Shown here: one piece after another, positions 1 through 6,770 of the stretch
Layout: each line of letters begins with the position of its first letter
Position numbering within the stretch: position 1 is the first letter of the stretch
Assembly (NCBI GenBank): GCA_013695505.1
Contig: JACDAH010000492.1
Coordinates: 1 to 7,820, forward strand
Source of the DNA: Chloroflexota bacterium
Lineage (GTDB): Bacteria; Chloroflexota; Limnocylindria; Limnocylindrales; CSP1-4
Reading direction: 5' to 3'
DNA: 7,820 nt
The notes under the pieces: model-generated
Database searches by the model: none
Seen by the model: the letters and a program-made list of their open reading frames with translations, nothing else
What the model was told of the DNA's origin: nothing
Translations under genes and position numbers: made by a program

Positions 1-252
1 CTCGAGCTGTGCGGATTCCGGCGGATCCACCTCGCGGCCGGCGAGTGCCGGACGGTCGCCTTCGAACTCTCGACCGAGCAGGTCGCCCACCGCGACGCCC
101 ACCACCGCCGCGTCGTCGAGCCCGGCACGGTCCGGATCCACGTGGGCCACTCCTCGGCGGAGCTGCCGCTCAGCGCCGAGCTGCAGCTGGTCGGGCCGGT
201 CATCGAGCTCGCGGAGCGCCATCATTACGTCACGCCGACGAGCGTCGAGTAG
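1..252 (+). CDS. Glycoside hydrolase family 3 (beta-glucosidase type), C-terminal fragment
   Basis: The first 83 codons, read in frame from base 1 to a TAG stop, encode the C-terminal fibronectin-III-like domain typical of family 3 glycoside hydrolases. The order of elements matches that domain: a 'GFRRIHLAAGE' strand (residues 5-15), a 'TVAFELS' strand (18-24), a 'VVEPGTVRIHVGHSS' segment (about 39-53) and a closing 'ELQLVG' strand. In family members this domain follows the catalytic barrel and sandwich domains that hydrolyse beta-linked glucosides or xylosides. Those domains lie upstream of the window, so substrate and location cannot be judged. It is followed 37 bases later by an acetyl esterase on the same strand, which fits a hemicellulose-related unit. 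The family call rests on this domain alone; fibronectin-III-like tails occur in other proteins, but the GF-[KR]-R-[IV]-x-L-x-x-G-E pattern is characteristic of GH3. Confidence 0.78.
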   Translation, partial: LELCGFRRIHLAAGECRTVAFELSTEQVAHRDAHHRRVVEPGTVRIHVGHSSAELPLSAELQLVGPVIELAERHHYVTPTSVE

Positions 253-289
253 CGGGCGCGACCGGGCTCCGCGGAATCAGAGCGAGCCG

Positions 290-1270
290 ATGACCGCCTT
301 CGATCTGTCCCTCGACGACCTCCGGGCGTATCGCCCCGATCGAACGGAGCCTGCCGACTTCGACGCGTTCTGGGAGGCGACGCTTCGTACGTCGCGAGCC
401 GTCGCGGGTCAGCCGACGTTCCGCCCGGTTGAGACGCCGCTCAAGGCCGTGACCGTCGAGGACGTCACGTTCACCGGCTTTGCCGGCCAGCCGATCCGAG
501 GCTGGCTACTGGCCCCGGCCGGCGCCAGCGGCCGCCTGCCAACGGTGGTGGAGTACATCGGATACGGCGGCGGTCGATCGCTTCCGTTCCAGTGGCTCCA
601 GTGGGCGACCGCCGGCTACGCCCATTTCGTGATGGACACCCGCGGCCAGGGGAGCAGCTGGAGCCCGGGCGACACGCCCGACCTCGAGGCGGAGGGCGCC
701 GGCGCCGGCCACTACCCCGGCTTCGTGACGCGCGGCGTCGACCGGCCGGAGACCTGGTACTACCGCCGCCTCCTCACCGACGCCGTTTTCGCGCTGGATG
801 CGGCCCGAGCCCACCGGCTGGTCGACCCGGAACGGCTCATTGTCACCGGCAAGAGCCAGGGCGGCGGCCTCGCGCTCGGCGTCGCCGGGCTGGTGCCGGA
901 CGTCGCCGCGGCAGCCATCGACGTCCCCTTCCTGTGTCACTGGCGGCGGGCGATCGCGGTGACCGACGAGCATCCCTATCGCGAGCTGCGCCAGTACCTG
1001 TCGATCCATCGCGACCGCGAGGCGGCGGTCTTCGCGACGACGTCCTACGTCGATGGGCTGAACTTCGCCGCCCGGGCGAGCGCGCCGGCGCTGTTCTCGG
1101 TGGGGTTGATGGACGAGGTCTGCCCGCCGTCGACCGTCTTCGCGGCCTATAACCACTACGCCGGGCCGAAGGAAATCCGCGTCTGGCCGTACAACGGCCA
1201 CGAGGCCGGCGAGCTCGAGGGCCAGTCCGATCGGTATGCGTTCCTCGCCCGGCTCGGCCTCGTCCCCTGA
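290..1270 (+). CDS. Carbohydrate esterase family 7 acetyl esterase (acetylxylan esterase / cephalosporin C deacetylase)
   Basis: This is a complete 326-residue alpha/beta hydrolase, the usual length of CE7 enzymes, which remove acetyl groups from xylo-oligosaccharides and other acetylated small molecules. All CE7 signatures are visible: the RGQ motif at residues 118-120 (in 'DTRGQGSS'), the nucleophile elbow GKSQG at 187-191 with Ser189, the acid Asp275 in 'VGLMDEVCPP', and His304 in the 'GHE' motif at 303-305. Their spacing closely follows that of characterised members. The oxyanion-side segment 'EYIGYGGGR' lies at 88-96. There is no signal peptide, so it is probably cytoplasmic and acts on imported oligosaccharides, as is usual for this family. 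The ATG has only a weak purine-rich stretch upstream. No in-frame alternative start is visible just upstream. It lies 37 bases after the GH3 gene and is probably cotranscribed with it; its stop overlaps a small inverted repeat. Confidence 0.93.
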   Translation: MTAFDLSLDDLRAYRPDRTEPADFDAFWEATLRTSRAVAGQPTFRPVETPLKAVTVEDVTFTGFAGQPIRGWLLAPAGASGRLPTVVEYIGYGGGRSLPFQWLQWATAGYAHFVMDTRGQGSSWSPGDTPDLEAEGAGAGHYPGFVTRGVDRPETWYYRRLLTDAVFALDAARAHRLVDPERLIVTGKSQGGGLALGVAGLVPDVAAAAIDVPFLCHWRRAIAVTDEHPYRELRQYLSIHRDREAAVFATTSYVDGLNFAARASAPALFSVGLMDEVCPPSTVFAAYNHYAGPKEIRVWPYNGHEAGELEGQSDRYAFLARLGLVP

Positions 1271-1365
1271 TGGATCAGGCGCGGAATGGCGCCGTCTCCC
1301 CGCCCCCCGACGCCACGAACCCATCGCCGTCGTCGTTCGTCAGCAGGGCGCGATGGCCGCGCTGA
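1266..1365. terminator. Convergent gene junction with short inverted repeats, possible weak bidirectional terminator
   Basis: The plus-strand esterase and the minus-strand operon end tail to tail across about 95 bases. Three short inverted repeats are visible. CCTGA (1266-1270) pairs with TCAGG (1275-1279) around a 4-base loop and overlaps the esterase stop codon. GGCGC (1278-1282) pairs with GCGCC (1289-1293) and is mutually exclusive with the first. TCAGC (1340-1344) pairs with GCTGA (1361-1365), directly after the Gfo/Idh stop codon on the minus strand, with three further possible pairs past a bulge. None is followed by a U-run on either strand, so these are not classical intrinsic terminators. 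Termination here may be Rho-dependent or rely on transcript collision. I see no promoter or small gene in this stretch. Confidence 0.25.
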
Positions 1366-2568
1366 TCAACCGCCGGCGACGATCCGGTCGCTGAAGTCAC
1401 CGGTCGCCGGGTCCTTGAGGATCAGCTTCGTCCGGCCATCCGGGAGGAGCTCGCGCTTGATCACGGTGTGGCCCTCGTAGCTCTCCGGCGACTTCGCGAT
1501 GCGCGCGGTGGCCCCACCGCGCCACTCGAACAGCTCGACCGGCTCCCAGGCGCGGCTCGTGGCCGACCGGTAGCAGGCGTCCATGACCGCGTTCACGACG
1601 TAGCCGTCGTAGAGCGTCTCGCGCGGCGCGCGGCCCGCCTCCATCGCATCGAACATGTCCGAGAACATGTCGACATACCCGAGCTCGGCTACCTCGTCGC
1701 CGACCGGGAACAGCCAGCCCGCCGACGTCTCGGCTTTCTCCGCGACGTAGCCCTCACCGCCGCCCGCGGTGAACATCTCGAAGCCGGTCCGGAGGAAGTG
1801 GTTGAGCCAGATCGTGCCGTGCGTGCCTGCGACCTCGTCGCGCAGGTCCATCCCGCCGCGGAACGTCCAGCTCACCTCGAACTGGCCGATCGCCCCCGAC
1901 TCGAATCGGATCAGGGCGATCGCGTTGTCCTCGTCGTCGATCGGATGGACGAGCGTATCCGTCGTGCACATCACCTCGACCGGGCGATTCCCTTTGCCGA
2001 CAAAGTTGCGGATGATCTCGATGCAGTGGCAGCCGAGATCGATGATCGCGCCGCCGCCGGTCAGCCGGCCATCCCAGAACCAGGCGCTGTGCGGCCCCGG
2101 GTGGGTCTCGCGCGAACGGACCCAGGTCACGTCGCCGATCGCGCCGCCTTCGACGGACTTGACGGCCTTGAGCGTCTTCGGCGTGTAGCACAGGTCCTCG
2201 AGATAGCCGCCGAATACGCCCGCCTTCTCGACGACCTCCAGCATCCGGCGGGCCTCGTCGGCCGTTCGCCCCAGCGGCTTCGTGCAGAGGACGGCCTTGC
2301 CGGCCGCCGCGGCAAGCCCAACTGCCTCCTCGTGGAGGTAGTTCGGCAGCCCGACGACGACCGTGTCGGTGTCCCCGTGCTCGATGGCCGCGTTCAGGTC
2401 GGTCGTGTGCTCGGGGATTGACCAACGGTCGGCGAATGCCCTGCCGCGCTCCTCGGAACGGGAGAACACGACCCGGACGTGGTCGCGGCCCCGCTGCCCG
2501 TGGAGAGTCGCGGTGTAGAAGTCGCCGATGAGGCCGGTGCCGAGCATCGTGACGTGGTGTGCCTTCAT
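1366..2568 (-). CDS. Gfo/Idh/MocA family NAD(P)-dependent oxidoreductase
   Basis: This 400-residue protein belongs to the family of glucose-fructose oxidoreductase and inositol 2-dehydrogenase, which oxidise or reduce hydroxyl/keto groups on sugars, inositols and derivatives. The N-terminal Rossmann fold has GTGLIG at residues 10-15. The family lysine-proline motif appears as CTKPLG at 95-100 (Lys97, Pro98), with Thr where Glu is usual. The C-terminal alpha/beta domain carries '[15 protein letters not shown]' at 171-185, whose Asp177 and His181 match the conserved D-x-G-x-H catalytic region. The last 50 or so residues form an extra tail beyond the usual end. There is no signal peptide, so it is cytoplasmic. 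The ATG overlaps the stop of the MetE-like gene (ATGA), and GGAGG ends 10 bases upstream, which fixes the start. It is the last gene of the six-gene operon. Substrate is unknown; the context points to a sugar or sugar acid. Confidence 0.9.
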   Translation of the reverse strand: MKAHHVTMLGTGLIGDFYTATLHGQRGRDHVRVVFSRSEERGRAFADRWSIPEHTTDLNAAIEHGDTDTVVVGLPNYLHEEAVGLAAAAGKAVLCTKPLGRTADEARRMLEVVEKAGVFGGYLEDLCYTPKTLKAVKSVEGGAIGDVTWVRSRETHPGPHSAWFWDGRLTGGGAIIDLGCHCIEIIRNFVGKGNRPVEVMCTTDTLVHPIDDEDNAIALIRFESGAIGQFEVSWTFRGGMDLRDEVAGTHGTIWLNHFLRTGFEMFTAGGGEGYVAEKAETSAGWLFPVGDEVAELGYVDMFSDMFDAMEAGRAPRETLYDGYVVNAVMDACYRSATSRAWEPVELFEWRGGATARIAKSPESYEGHTVIKRELLPDGRTKLILKDPATGDFSDRIVAGG

Positions 2569-3638
2569 GCCGGAATGTCCTCCGAAAGCGTGGGGGGAGA
2601 CGACCCATGGCGGCCGCGGACGAGATCTCGGCCGGCGACGAGGGCATGGAGCTTGAGGGTCGCAAGGTGGCGAGCGGTCTGACTGAAGCCACAGTCGGGA
2701 ACGAGCGTGAGGCGGTCCGGCGGGACGCCGGTCGCGAGGACGAGGTCGATCCGCGCGGCGACCTCGGCGGCGGTCTCGACATGGGAATTCTTGACGTCGA
2801 TGACACCGACCGCGACGTCGCGGTCGGCGTCGGTGATCTCGCGCAGAAGCTCGATCTCGCCCATCTCCCGGTTGGCGAACTCGAGCACGAGCTCATCGAC
2901 CGCGAAGCCGAGCATTGCGCCGAGGATCGGCCGGTACGAGCGCGGCGCCAGCGGCCGGCCCAGGAAGTTGCCGAAACAGAGATGGGCGCCGAGGCGGGCC
3001 CGCCCGACGGCGGGCTCGATCGCCGCATTGAAGAGCGCCACGAAGTCGGCCGGGGCATCTGGGTGGATCGCCGGCGACGGCTCGTCGACCTGGATGATGT
3101 CGGCTCCGGCGGCGACGAGACCGCGAAGCTCTGCTGCCACGATCGGGACGAATGCCTCGGCTGCGGCGACGCGCGTCTCGTAGACCTGGCCGGGACCGTT
3201 GGTCAGGCGGCCCGACAGCGTGTACGGGCCTGGCAGCGTCACCTTCAGCGGGCGCGTCGTGCGCGTCCGGGCAGCCCGGTACTCCGCGACGACGCCCAGC
3301 CCGTCGGGCGCCGTGATCGGAGCCCGGACGGCGTACCGATGGAGCCCATCGTGGGCGCCGGCGCCCAGCCGCCGGTCCGGCGGCAGAGCCTCGAGTCCGG
3401 TCAGGTGGCGGTAGAACTCGGCCGTGAAGAAGCCCGCCCGACGCATCTCGCCGTCGCTGATCACGTCGATCCCGGCCCGCTCCTGGTCGCGGATCGCGAG
3501 GTCGACGCCGTCGTCGAGCAGCTCCGCGAGGTCCGCGGGGCCGTAGTCGCCACGCTCTGCTGCCGCGATCCCGTGGGCGAACCAGCCGGGATGGGCGTGC
3601 GATCCGACGACGCTGGTCAGAAGCGGCTCTCGATTCAT
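2565..3638 (-). CDS. Stand-alone MetE catalytic-domain-like zinc methyl/alkyltransferase
   Basis: This 357-residue protein corresponds to only the C-terminal barrel of cobalamin-independent methionine synthase; the N-terminal half of full MetE (about 750 residues) is absent. The zinc site appears intact by motif: His219 and Cys221 in 'HLCFGN', Glu253 in 'LVLEFANRE', and Cys316 in 'VPDCGF', matching the His-x-Cys, Glu and Cys ligands of MetE. Other family marks are 'SDGEMRR' (61-67), 'LPGPYT' (135-140) and 'QVDEP' (183-187). Family members activate a thiol on zinc for alkyl transfer. Known short relatives include archaeal and 'core' methionine synthases and epoxyalkane:coenzyme M transferase. 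Placement between a lactonase-like hydrolase and a Gfo/Idh dehydrogenase favours a catabolic or demethylating role over methionine synthesis, but this is inference. The reading frame runs open 72 codons further upstream; the ATG at 3638 is preferred because it has GGAGG 7 bases upstream and overlaps the preceding stop as ATGA. Confidence 0.85.
   Translation of the reverse strand: MNREPLLTSVVGSHAHPGWFAHGIAAAERGDYGPADLAELLDDGVDLAIRDQERAGIDVISDGEMRRAGFFTAEFYRHLTGLEALPPDRRLGAGAHDGLHRYAVRAPITAPDGLGVVAEYRAARTRTTRPLKVTLPGPYTLSGRLTNGPGQVYETRVAAAEAFVPIVAAELRGLVAAGADIIQVDEPSPAIHPDAPADFVALFNAAIEPAVGRARLGAHLCFGNFLGRPLAPRSYRPILGAMLGFAVDELVLEFANREMGEIELLREITDADRDVAVGVIDVKNSHVETAAEVAARIDLVLATGVPPDRLTLVPDCGFSQTARHLATLKLHALVAGRDLVRGRHGSSPPTLSEDIPA
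2579..2583 (-). promoter_or_regulatory. Ribosome binding site of the Gfo/Idh gene
   Basis: GGAGG on the minus strand lies 10 bases before the ATG at 2568 and inside the end of the MetE-like gene. It supports this start, although the spacing is slightly long. Coupled re-initiation at the ATGA overlap may help. Confidence 0.65.
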
Positions 3639-4606
3639 CTCGCAACCTCCGCGAACGCGAACGCCCGAGCCGGATTGTCGACGAACATCCGCCGCCGGGC
3701 CGCGGCGTCCAGGCCGCGCGCCTCCATCTGGTCGCTGAACCCGAGCAGCAGGAACGCGAGGCCCGGCCACCCGCCATACGCGGCGAGATAGCTCTGACGG
3801 GCCGCGTCCAGCCCGAGCATGACCTGGCCGAGATGGCCGTCTTCGGCAGCCCACTCGAGCAGCTGCAGGGTTCCGTTCGCGGCATCTCCCCAGCGGAAGG
3901 CCTGGTCATACACGACGAATGCCCCGGATTCGAAGATCGCTCGGTGGTAGCCCCGGTCGACGACCTTGTCGACATGGCTGAGCGAGATCCGCTCGGGCGC
4001 CACGCCGGCGCCGGTGAGCAGCCGGACTTGCTCGAGCCCGCCCGTCCCGGCCTCGCAGTGGGTGTGGAGCGGGACCCCCGTCCGGAGGTGGACGGCCGCC
4101 GCCGCCCGGAAGATCGGCCGGTCGCGCTCCGACGGCCCACCGAGGCTGCCGCCGAGCTTGACGACGCCGGCCCGGATCGACGTCCGGCGCACGATGGGCC
4201 CGGTGTAGTCGCGCTCGTCGATCGCCGTCTCGACGTCGGCTGCGAACAGGTCGGCCAGCTCGTCCTCGGTCGCCCGCAGGCTCCAATGCACGGGACCGGT
4301 GAACTTCTCGTGGTGGAGCCCTGTGGCCGCGACGAGATGGACGCGCGTCCGCCGCGACAGCTCCGCCAGAAGCTCCGGATTGCGACCGCAGTCGGCCGGC
4401 ATCATGTCGATCGCCGCCTCGAGCCCGGCCGTTGCGGCCGCTCGCAGCTCCGCGGTCAGCCGCTCCACGTCGTTGAGCTGGAAGTCCGGCTCGATCGCGA
4501 CCGGGCGACCGCCGTCGATGACGAGGTGCTCATGGGCGTACGTGACCCCGAGCGCGGCCGGCGCGATGTCGCCGAGGACGGTCCGAACGAAGGGCACGAA
4601 GGTCAC
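3635..4606 (-). CDS. Phosphotriesterase-family metal-dependent hydrolase, probable lactonase
   Basis: This 323-residue TIM-barrel protein belongs to the phosphotriesterase (PTE) branch of the amidohydrolase superfamily. The complete binuclear metal site is visible: His25 and His27 in 'AHEHL', Lys150 in 'GVVKLG' (the carbamylated bridging lysine), His183 in 'THCEAGT', His211 in 'LSHVDK', and the catalytic Asp267 in 'LGLDAARQ'. Most sequenced relatives are lactonases or esterases of sugar or acyl compounds, not true phosphotriesterases. Length is normal for the family, and there is no signal peptide. The start is GTG at 4606: the open frame runs some 280 codons further upstream with no PTE similarity, whereas this GTG overlaps the FAD-enzyme stop as GTGA and has AGGAG 8 bases before it. 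In the operon it follows two redox enzymes, which suits opening a lactone made by oxidation. The substrate cannot be read from the sequence. Confidence 0.88.
   Translation of the reverse strand: MTFVPFVRTVLGDIAPAALGVTYAHEHLVIDGGRPVAIEPDFQLNDVERLTAELRAAATAGLEAAIDMMPADCGRNPELLAELSRRTRVHLVAATGLHHEKFTGPVHWSLRATEDELADLFAADVETAIDERDYTGPIVRRTSIRAGVVKLGGSLGGPSERDRPIFRAAAAVHLRTGVPLHTHCEAGTGGLEQVRLLTGAGVAPERISLSHVDKVVDRGYHRAIFESGAFVVYDQAFRWGDAANGTLQLLEWAAEDGHLGQVMLGLDAARQSYLAAYGGWPGLAFLLLGFSDQMEARGLDAAARRRMFVDNPARAFAFAEVAR
3646..3650 (-). promoter_or_regulatory. Ribosome binding site of the MetE-like gene
   Basis: GGAGG on the minus strand lies 7 bases before the ATG at 3638, near the 3' end of the lactonase-like gene. 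It decides the start against the much longer open frame upstream. Confidence 0.75.
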
Positions 4607-5958
4607 GCCACGTGCTCCTGGACGAGATCGAGAATGGCGCCGTCGCCGGCGAGCTGGGTTCGGAGCGACTCGGGCGAGACGGCGCGGACCGCACCATCGG
4701 CGGAGTGGCCGGCGGCCATCGCCGCGGCCGTGCCCGCGGCCTGGCCCATCGCCATGCATTGCGCCATCGACCGGACCGAGGCATGGGCATCGTGCGTCGC
4801 CGAGAAGCAGCGCCCGGCGACGAGGACGTTGGTCGCGTCGCGGACGACCAGGGTGGCGAACGGGATGCCCGCGGCGGCTCCCGGGGGAAGGTAGGTCCAG
4901 CGGGTGTCCGGCCCGGCCCGGTGGTCCTCGATCGGTGCGCCGCACAACCCGATCTGGTCGTCGAACTGACGGGCGGCGAGGACGTCCTCGCGGGTCAGGC
5001 GAGCGTCGCCGTACACGCGTCGGGTCTCGCGGATCCCGACCTGGGTCCCGAGCGCGACGAGCGACGCGGCTTCGTAGCCCGGGACCCGATCGACGAGGAA
5101 GCGAGCGTACTCGAGCGCTTGCCGGCGGCCGGTGATCTCGGCCGCGGTCAGGAAGAACGGATCGGTCGTGTTCACGAGTCGGCCGCCGGCGTGACGCTCG
5201 TTCGGCTCGAGTCGGGTCATGATCGTCGCGGTCACGCCGTCGATCGGGGTGGCGTGGTCCGAGCCCTCGCGGCGGGGCAGGTCGTAGCCGTCGGCCGCCG
5301 CCGCCGCCATGGCCGAGTGCAGGTCGGCCGTCGTCACGGGCCGCCGTCGCTCCTGGTCGACGTTCGCCATCCGGAAGGTCGTCGTCAGGGTCTGGGCGGG
5401 ATCGATGTCCCCGGCGGTCTCGAAGCCGAACCCGGCGAAGGCGCACAGGTCGGCGTCGCCACTGGCATCGATGAACGTCCGGGCGTCGATCCGCCTGAGA
5501 CCCGCCTTGGTCGCGACGACGATCGATCGGACGCGATCCCGACCGTCGACGACGACGTCCTGGAGCATCGCGTGGAGGAGGACCCGGACGCCGGAATCGG
5601 TGACGAGCTGCTCCCAGACGACCTTCAGGTGCTCGGCCAGGTAGGTGATTCCGGTCCCCGCGCCGTAGGTGTTCGGGCGCTCGAGGACCGGCCCGAGGTC
5701 GCGCAGCGCGGCCACCACCTCGTGGGCAAGACCGCCGACCACCTTGCGCGGCGCGTCGCCCGGTGTCCAGAACCCGTAGAACGTGTCGAGAACGGCGGTG
5801 CTCGTGCCACCGAGAAAGGGCAGCTTCTCGATGAGGAGGACCGATGCGCCGCCGCGGGCGGCGGCGATGGCCGCGGTCGAGCCTGCAGCACCCGAGCCGA
5901 CGACGCAGACGTCGGCGCCTGCGATCGTTGGGAGGTCGGCGATCCAGGCGCGGCTCAT
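4603..5958 (-). CDS. FAD-dependent oxidoreductase (FAD_oxidored type)
   Basis: This 451-residue flavoprotein has an N-terminal dinucleotide-binding fold: 'CVVGSGAAGSTAAIAAARGG' at 18-37 (GSGAAG at 21-26), with the ribose-binding acid Glu44 at the end of the second strand. 'IDASGDADL' (163-171) is the second FAD motif. 'VGIRETRRVYG' (307-317) is a strong marker of the FAD_oxidored family. 'VLVAGRCFSATHDAHASVR' (378-396) leads into the C-terminal FAD-contacting helix. Members oxidise or reduce organic substrates with bound FAD; most are uncharacterised, and many lie in carbohydrate-degradation loci. There is no signal peptide or iron-sulfur cysteine cluster. The frame is open another 162 codons upstream, but this ATG overlaps the SDR stop as ATGA and has GGAG 8 bases ahead, so it is the likely start. 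A partner electron acceptor is not encoded in view. A likely role is dehydrogenation of the pathway substrate or an intermediate. Confidence 0.88.
   Translation of the reverse strand: MSRAWIADLPTIAGADVCVVGSGAAGSTAAIAAARGGASVLLIEKLPFLGGTSTAVLDTFYGFWTPGDAPRKVVGGLAHEVVAALRDLGPVLERPNTYGAGTGITYLAEHLKVVWEQLVTDSGVRVLLHAMLQDVVVDGRDRVRSIVVATKAGLRRIDARTFIDASGDADLCAFAGFGFETAGDIDPAQTLTTTFRMANVDQERRRPVTTADLHSAMAAAAADGYDLPRREGSDHATPIDGVTATIMTRLEPNERHAGGRLVNTTDPFFLTAAEITGRRQALEYARFLVDRVPGYEAASLVALGTQVGIRETRRVYGDARLTREDVLAARQFDDQIGLCGAPIEDHRAGPDTRWTYLPPGAAAGIPFATLVVRDATNVLVAGRCFSATHDAHASVRSMAQCMAMGQAAGTAAAMAAGHSADGAVRAVSPESLRTQLAGDGAILDLVQEHVA
4615..4619 (-). promoter_or_regulatory. Ribosome binding site for the GTG-initiated lactonase-like gene
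   Basis: AGGAG on the minus strand lies 8 bases before the GTG at 4606, inside the last codons of the FAD-enzyme gene. It is the main reason to accept the non-ATG start of the phosphotriesterase-family protein, whose family similarity also begins there. Confidence 0.75.
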
Positions 5959-6770
5959 CCGGGCGGCTCCGGCGACACCGACGCGATCGACCAGCCGCCG
6001 TCGACCTTCAGCAGCTGCCCGGTCACCGCCCGCGACTCGTCCGACAGGAAGAAGACCGCAGCGTGGGCGACCTCGTCGGGATCCATCATCTCGCCGGCCA
6101 GTGGTTGCTTGCGGGCGGCATAGGCGCGGATGTCCGGGTCCTCGGCGGCTCGTCGGGCCATGGGTGTCGCGGTCAGGCCCGGAGCGACGACGTTCACACG
6201 GATCCGATCCGGGAGGTAGGCGGCCGCCATCGTCGTCATCAGCGCGGTCAGGGCGCCCTTCGCGGCCGCGTACGCGTGGGTCGCGAAGAACTCCGGCGCG
6301 GGATCCGACGTGGTGACGCTGCCCATCAGCAGGACTGAGCCGCGCGTCCCCGACCCGTTCGGCTCCTGGTCCCGCATCCGCGCGACCACGCTCCGACACA
6401 CGAGCGCCTGCGTCGTCAGGTTGAGCTCGAGGGTCCGATCCCACGCGTCGCGCGTGACGCTATGGATCGGCCCGTCGCCGAACCTCCGGCCGCTGCCACC
6501 CGCGACCGAGAACAAGCCGTCGAGCCGCCCGAACCGCTCGACACAGGCAGCCACCGCGGCCCCGACGGCAGCCTCGTCGGTCAGGTCGGCCGTCGTCCAG
6601 CCGGCGGTTCCGCCCTCGGCCTCGATCCGGTCCGCGAGCGTCCGGGCGTGGGATTCTGTTCTCGACACGACGAAGACGACGGCGCCCTCGCGGGCAAGAC
6701 GCTCGGACGCCGCCGCGGCGATGCCGGTCGAGCCCGTGACGAGGCAGACCCGATCGGCGAGGCGGTTCAT
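5955..6770 (-). CDS. Short-chain dehydrogenase/reductase (SDR)
   Basis: This 271-residue classical SDR would catalyse NAD(P)-dependent oxidation or reduction of a hydroxyl/keto group. The cofactor loop is TGSTGIA (12-18), one residue shorter than the usual TGxxxGxG and ending in Ala. 'SVAGG' (88-92) stands in for NNAG. The catalytic set appears complete: Asn117 in 'LELNLTT', Ser151 in 'LLMGSV', Tyr167 and Lys171 in 'YAAAK'. 'APGLTATPM' (196-204) and the 'VDGGW' end motif (256-260) are typical. Length is normal for the class. It is the first enzyme gene after the regulator; its ATG overlaps the regulator stop as ATGA. No strong Shine-Dalgarno is visible before it (only a GCGGA-like stretch), so translation may depend on coupling from the regulator. 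It resembles FabG and sugar dehydrogenases; given the operon, a sugar or polyol dehydrogenase is more likely than fatty acid synthesis. Confidence 0.9.
   Translation of the reverse strand: MNRLADRVCLVTGSTGIAAAASERLAREGAVVFVVSRTESHARTLADRIEAEGGTAGWTTADLTDEAAVGAAVAACVERFGRLDGLFSVAGGSGRRFGDGPIHSVTRDAWDRTLELNLTTQALVCRSVVARMRDQEPNGSGTRGSVLLMGSVTTSDPAPEFFATHAYAAAKGALTALMTTMAAAYLPDRIRVNVVAPGLTATPMARRAAEDPDIRAYAARKQPLAGEMMDPDEVAHAAVFFLSDESRAVTGQLLKVDGGWSIASVSPEPPG
5967..5970 (-). promoter_or_regulatory. Ribosome binding site of the FAD-oxidoreductase gene
   Basis: GGAG on the minus strand, 8 bases before the ATG at 5958 and inside the 3' end of the SDR gene. It supports that ATG over the longer upstream open frame. 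Confidence 0.6.

Noticed and set aside
9..293. Open frame of 94 codons on the plus strand at the left edge
   Set aside because: Its translation is an arginine/proline-rich string typical of an off-frame reading of GC-rich DNA; frame 1 over the same bases gives a clear GH3 fibronectin-III-like domain.
1468..2421. 317-codon plus-strand open frame antisense to the Gfo/Idh gene
   Set aside because: Composition-driven shadow with no motifs, opposite a gene with clear Rossmann and catalytic motifs.
2559..3791. 410-codon plus-strand open frame antisense to the MetE-like gene
   Set aside because: No recognisable domain; the minus-strand frame has intact zinc ligands, ribosome binding site and operon overlaps.
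3639..3854. 72-residue N-terminal extension of the MetE-like protein
   Set aside because: The extension is low-complexity Arg/Pro/Gly sequence overlapping the lactonase-like gene; family similarity and the ribosome binding site begin at the ATG at 3638.
3635..4606. Organophosphate-degrading phosphotriesterase
   Set aside because: The metal site is shared by the whole family, most members are lactonases or esterases, and nothing in the context suggests organophosphates.
4607..5446. About 280-residue N-terminal extension of the phosphotriesterase-like protein
   Set aside because: It lies wholly inside the FAD-enzyme gene in another frame and has no domain; the GTG at 4606 has its own ribosome binding site and family similarity starts there.
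4612..6123. 503-codon open frame on the plus strand, antisense to the FAD-enzyme gene
   Set aside because: It lacks any family motif and mirrors the codon pattern of the real gene; long antisense frames are expected at this GC content.
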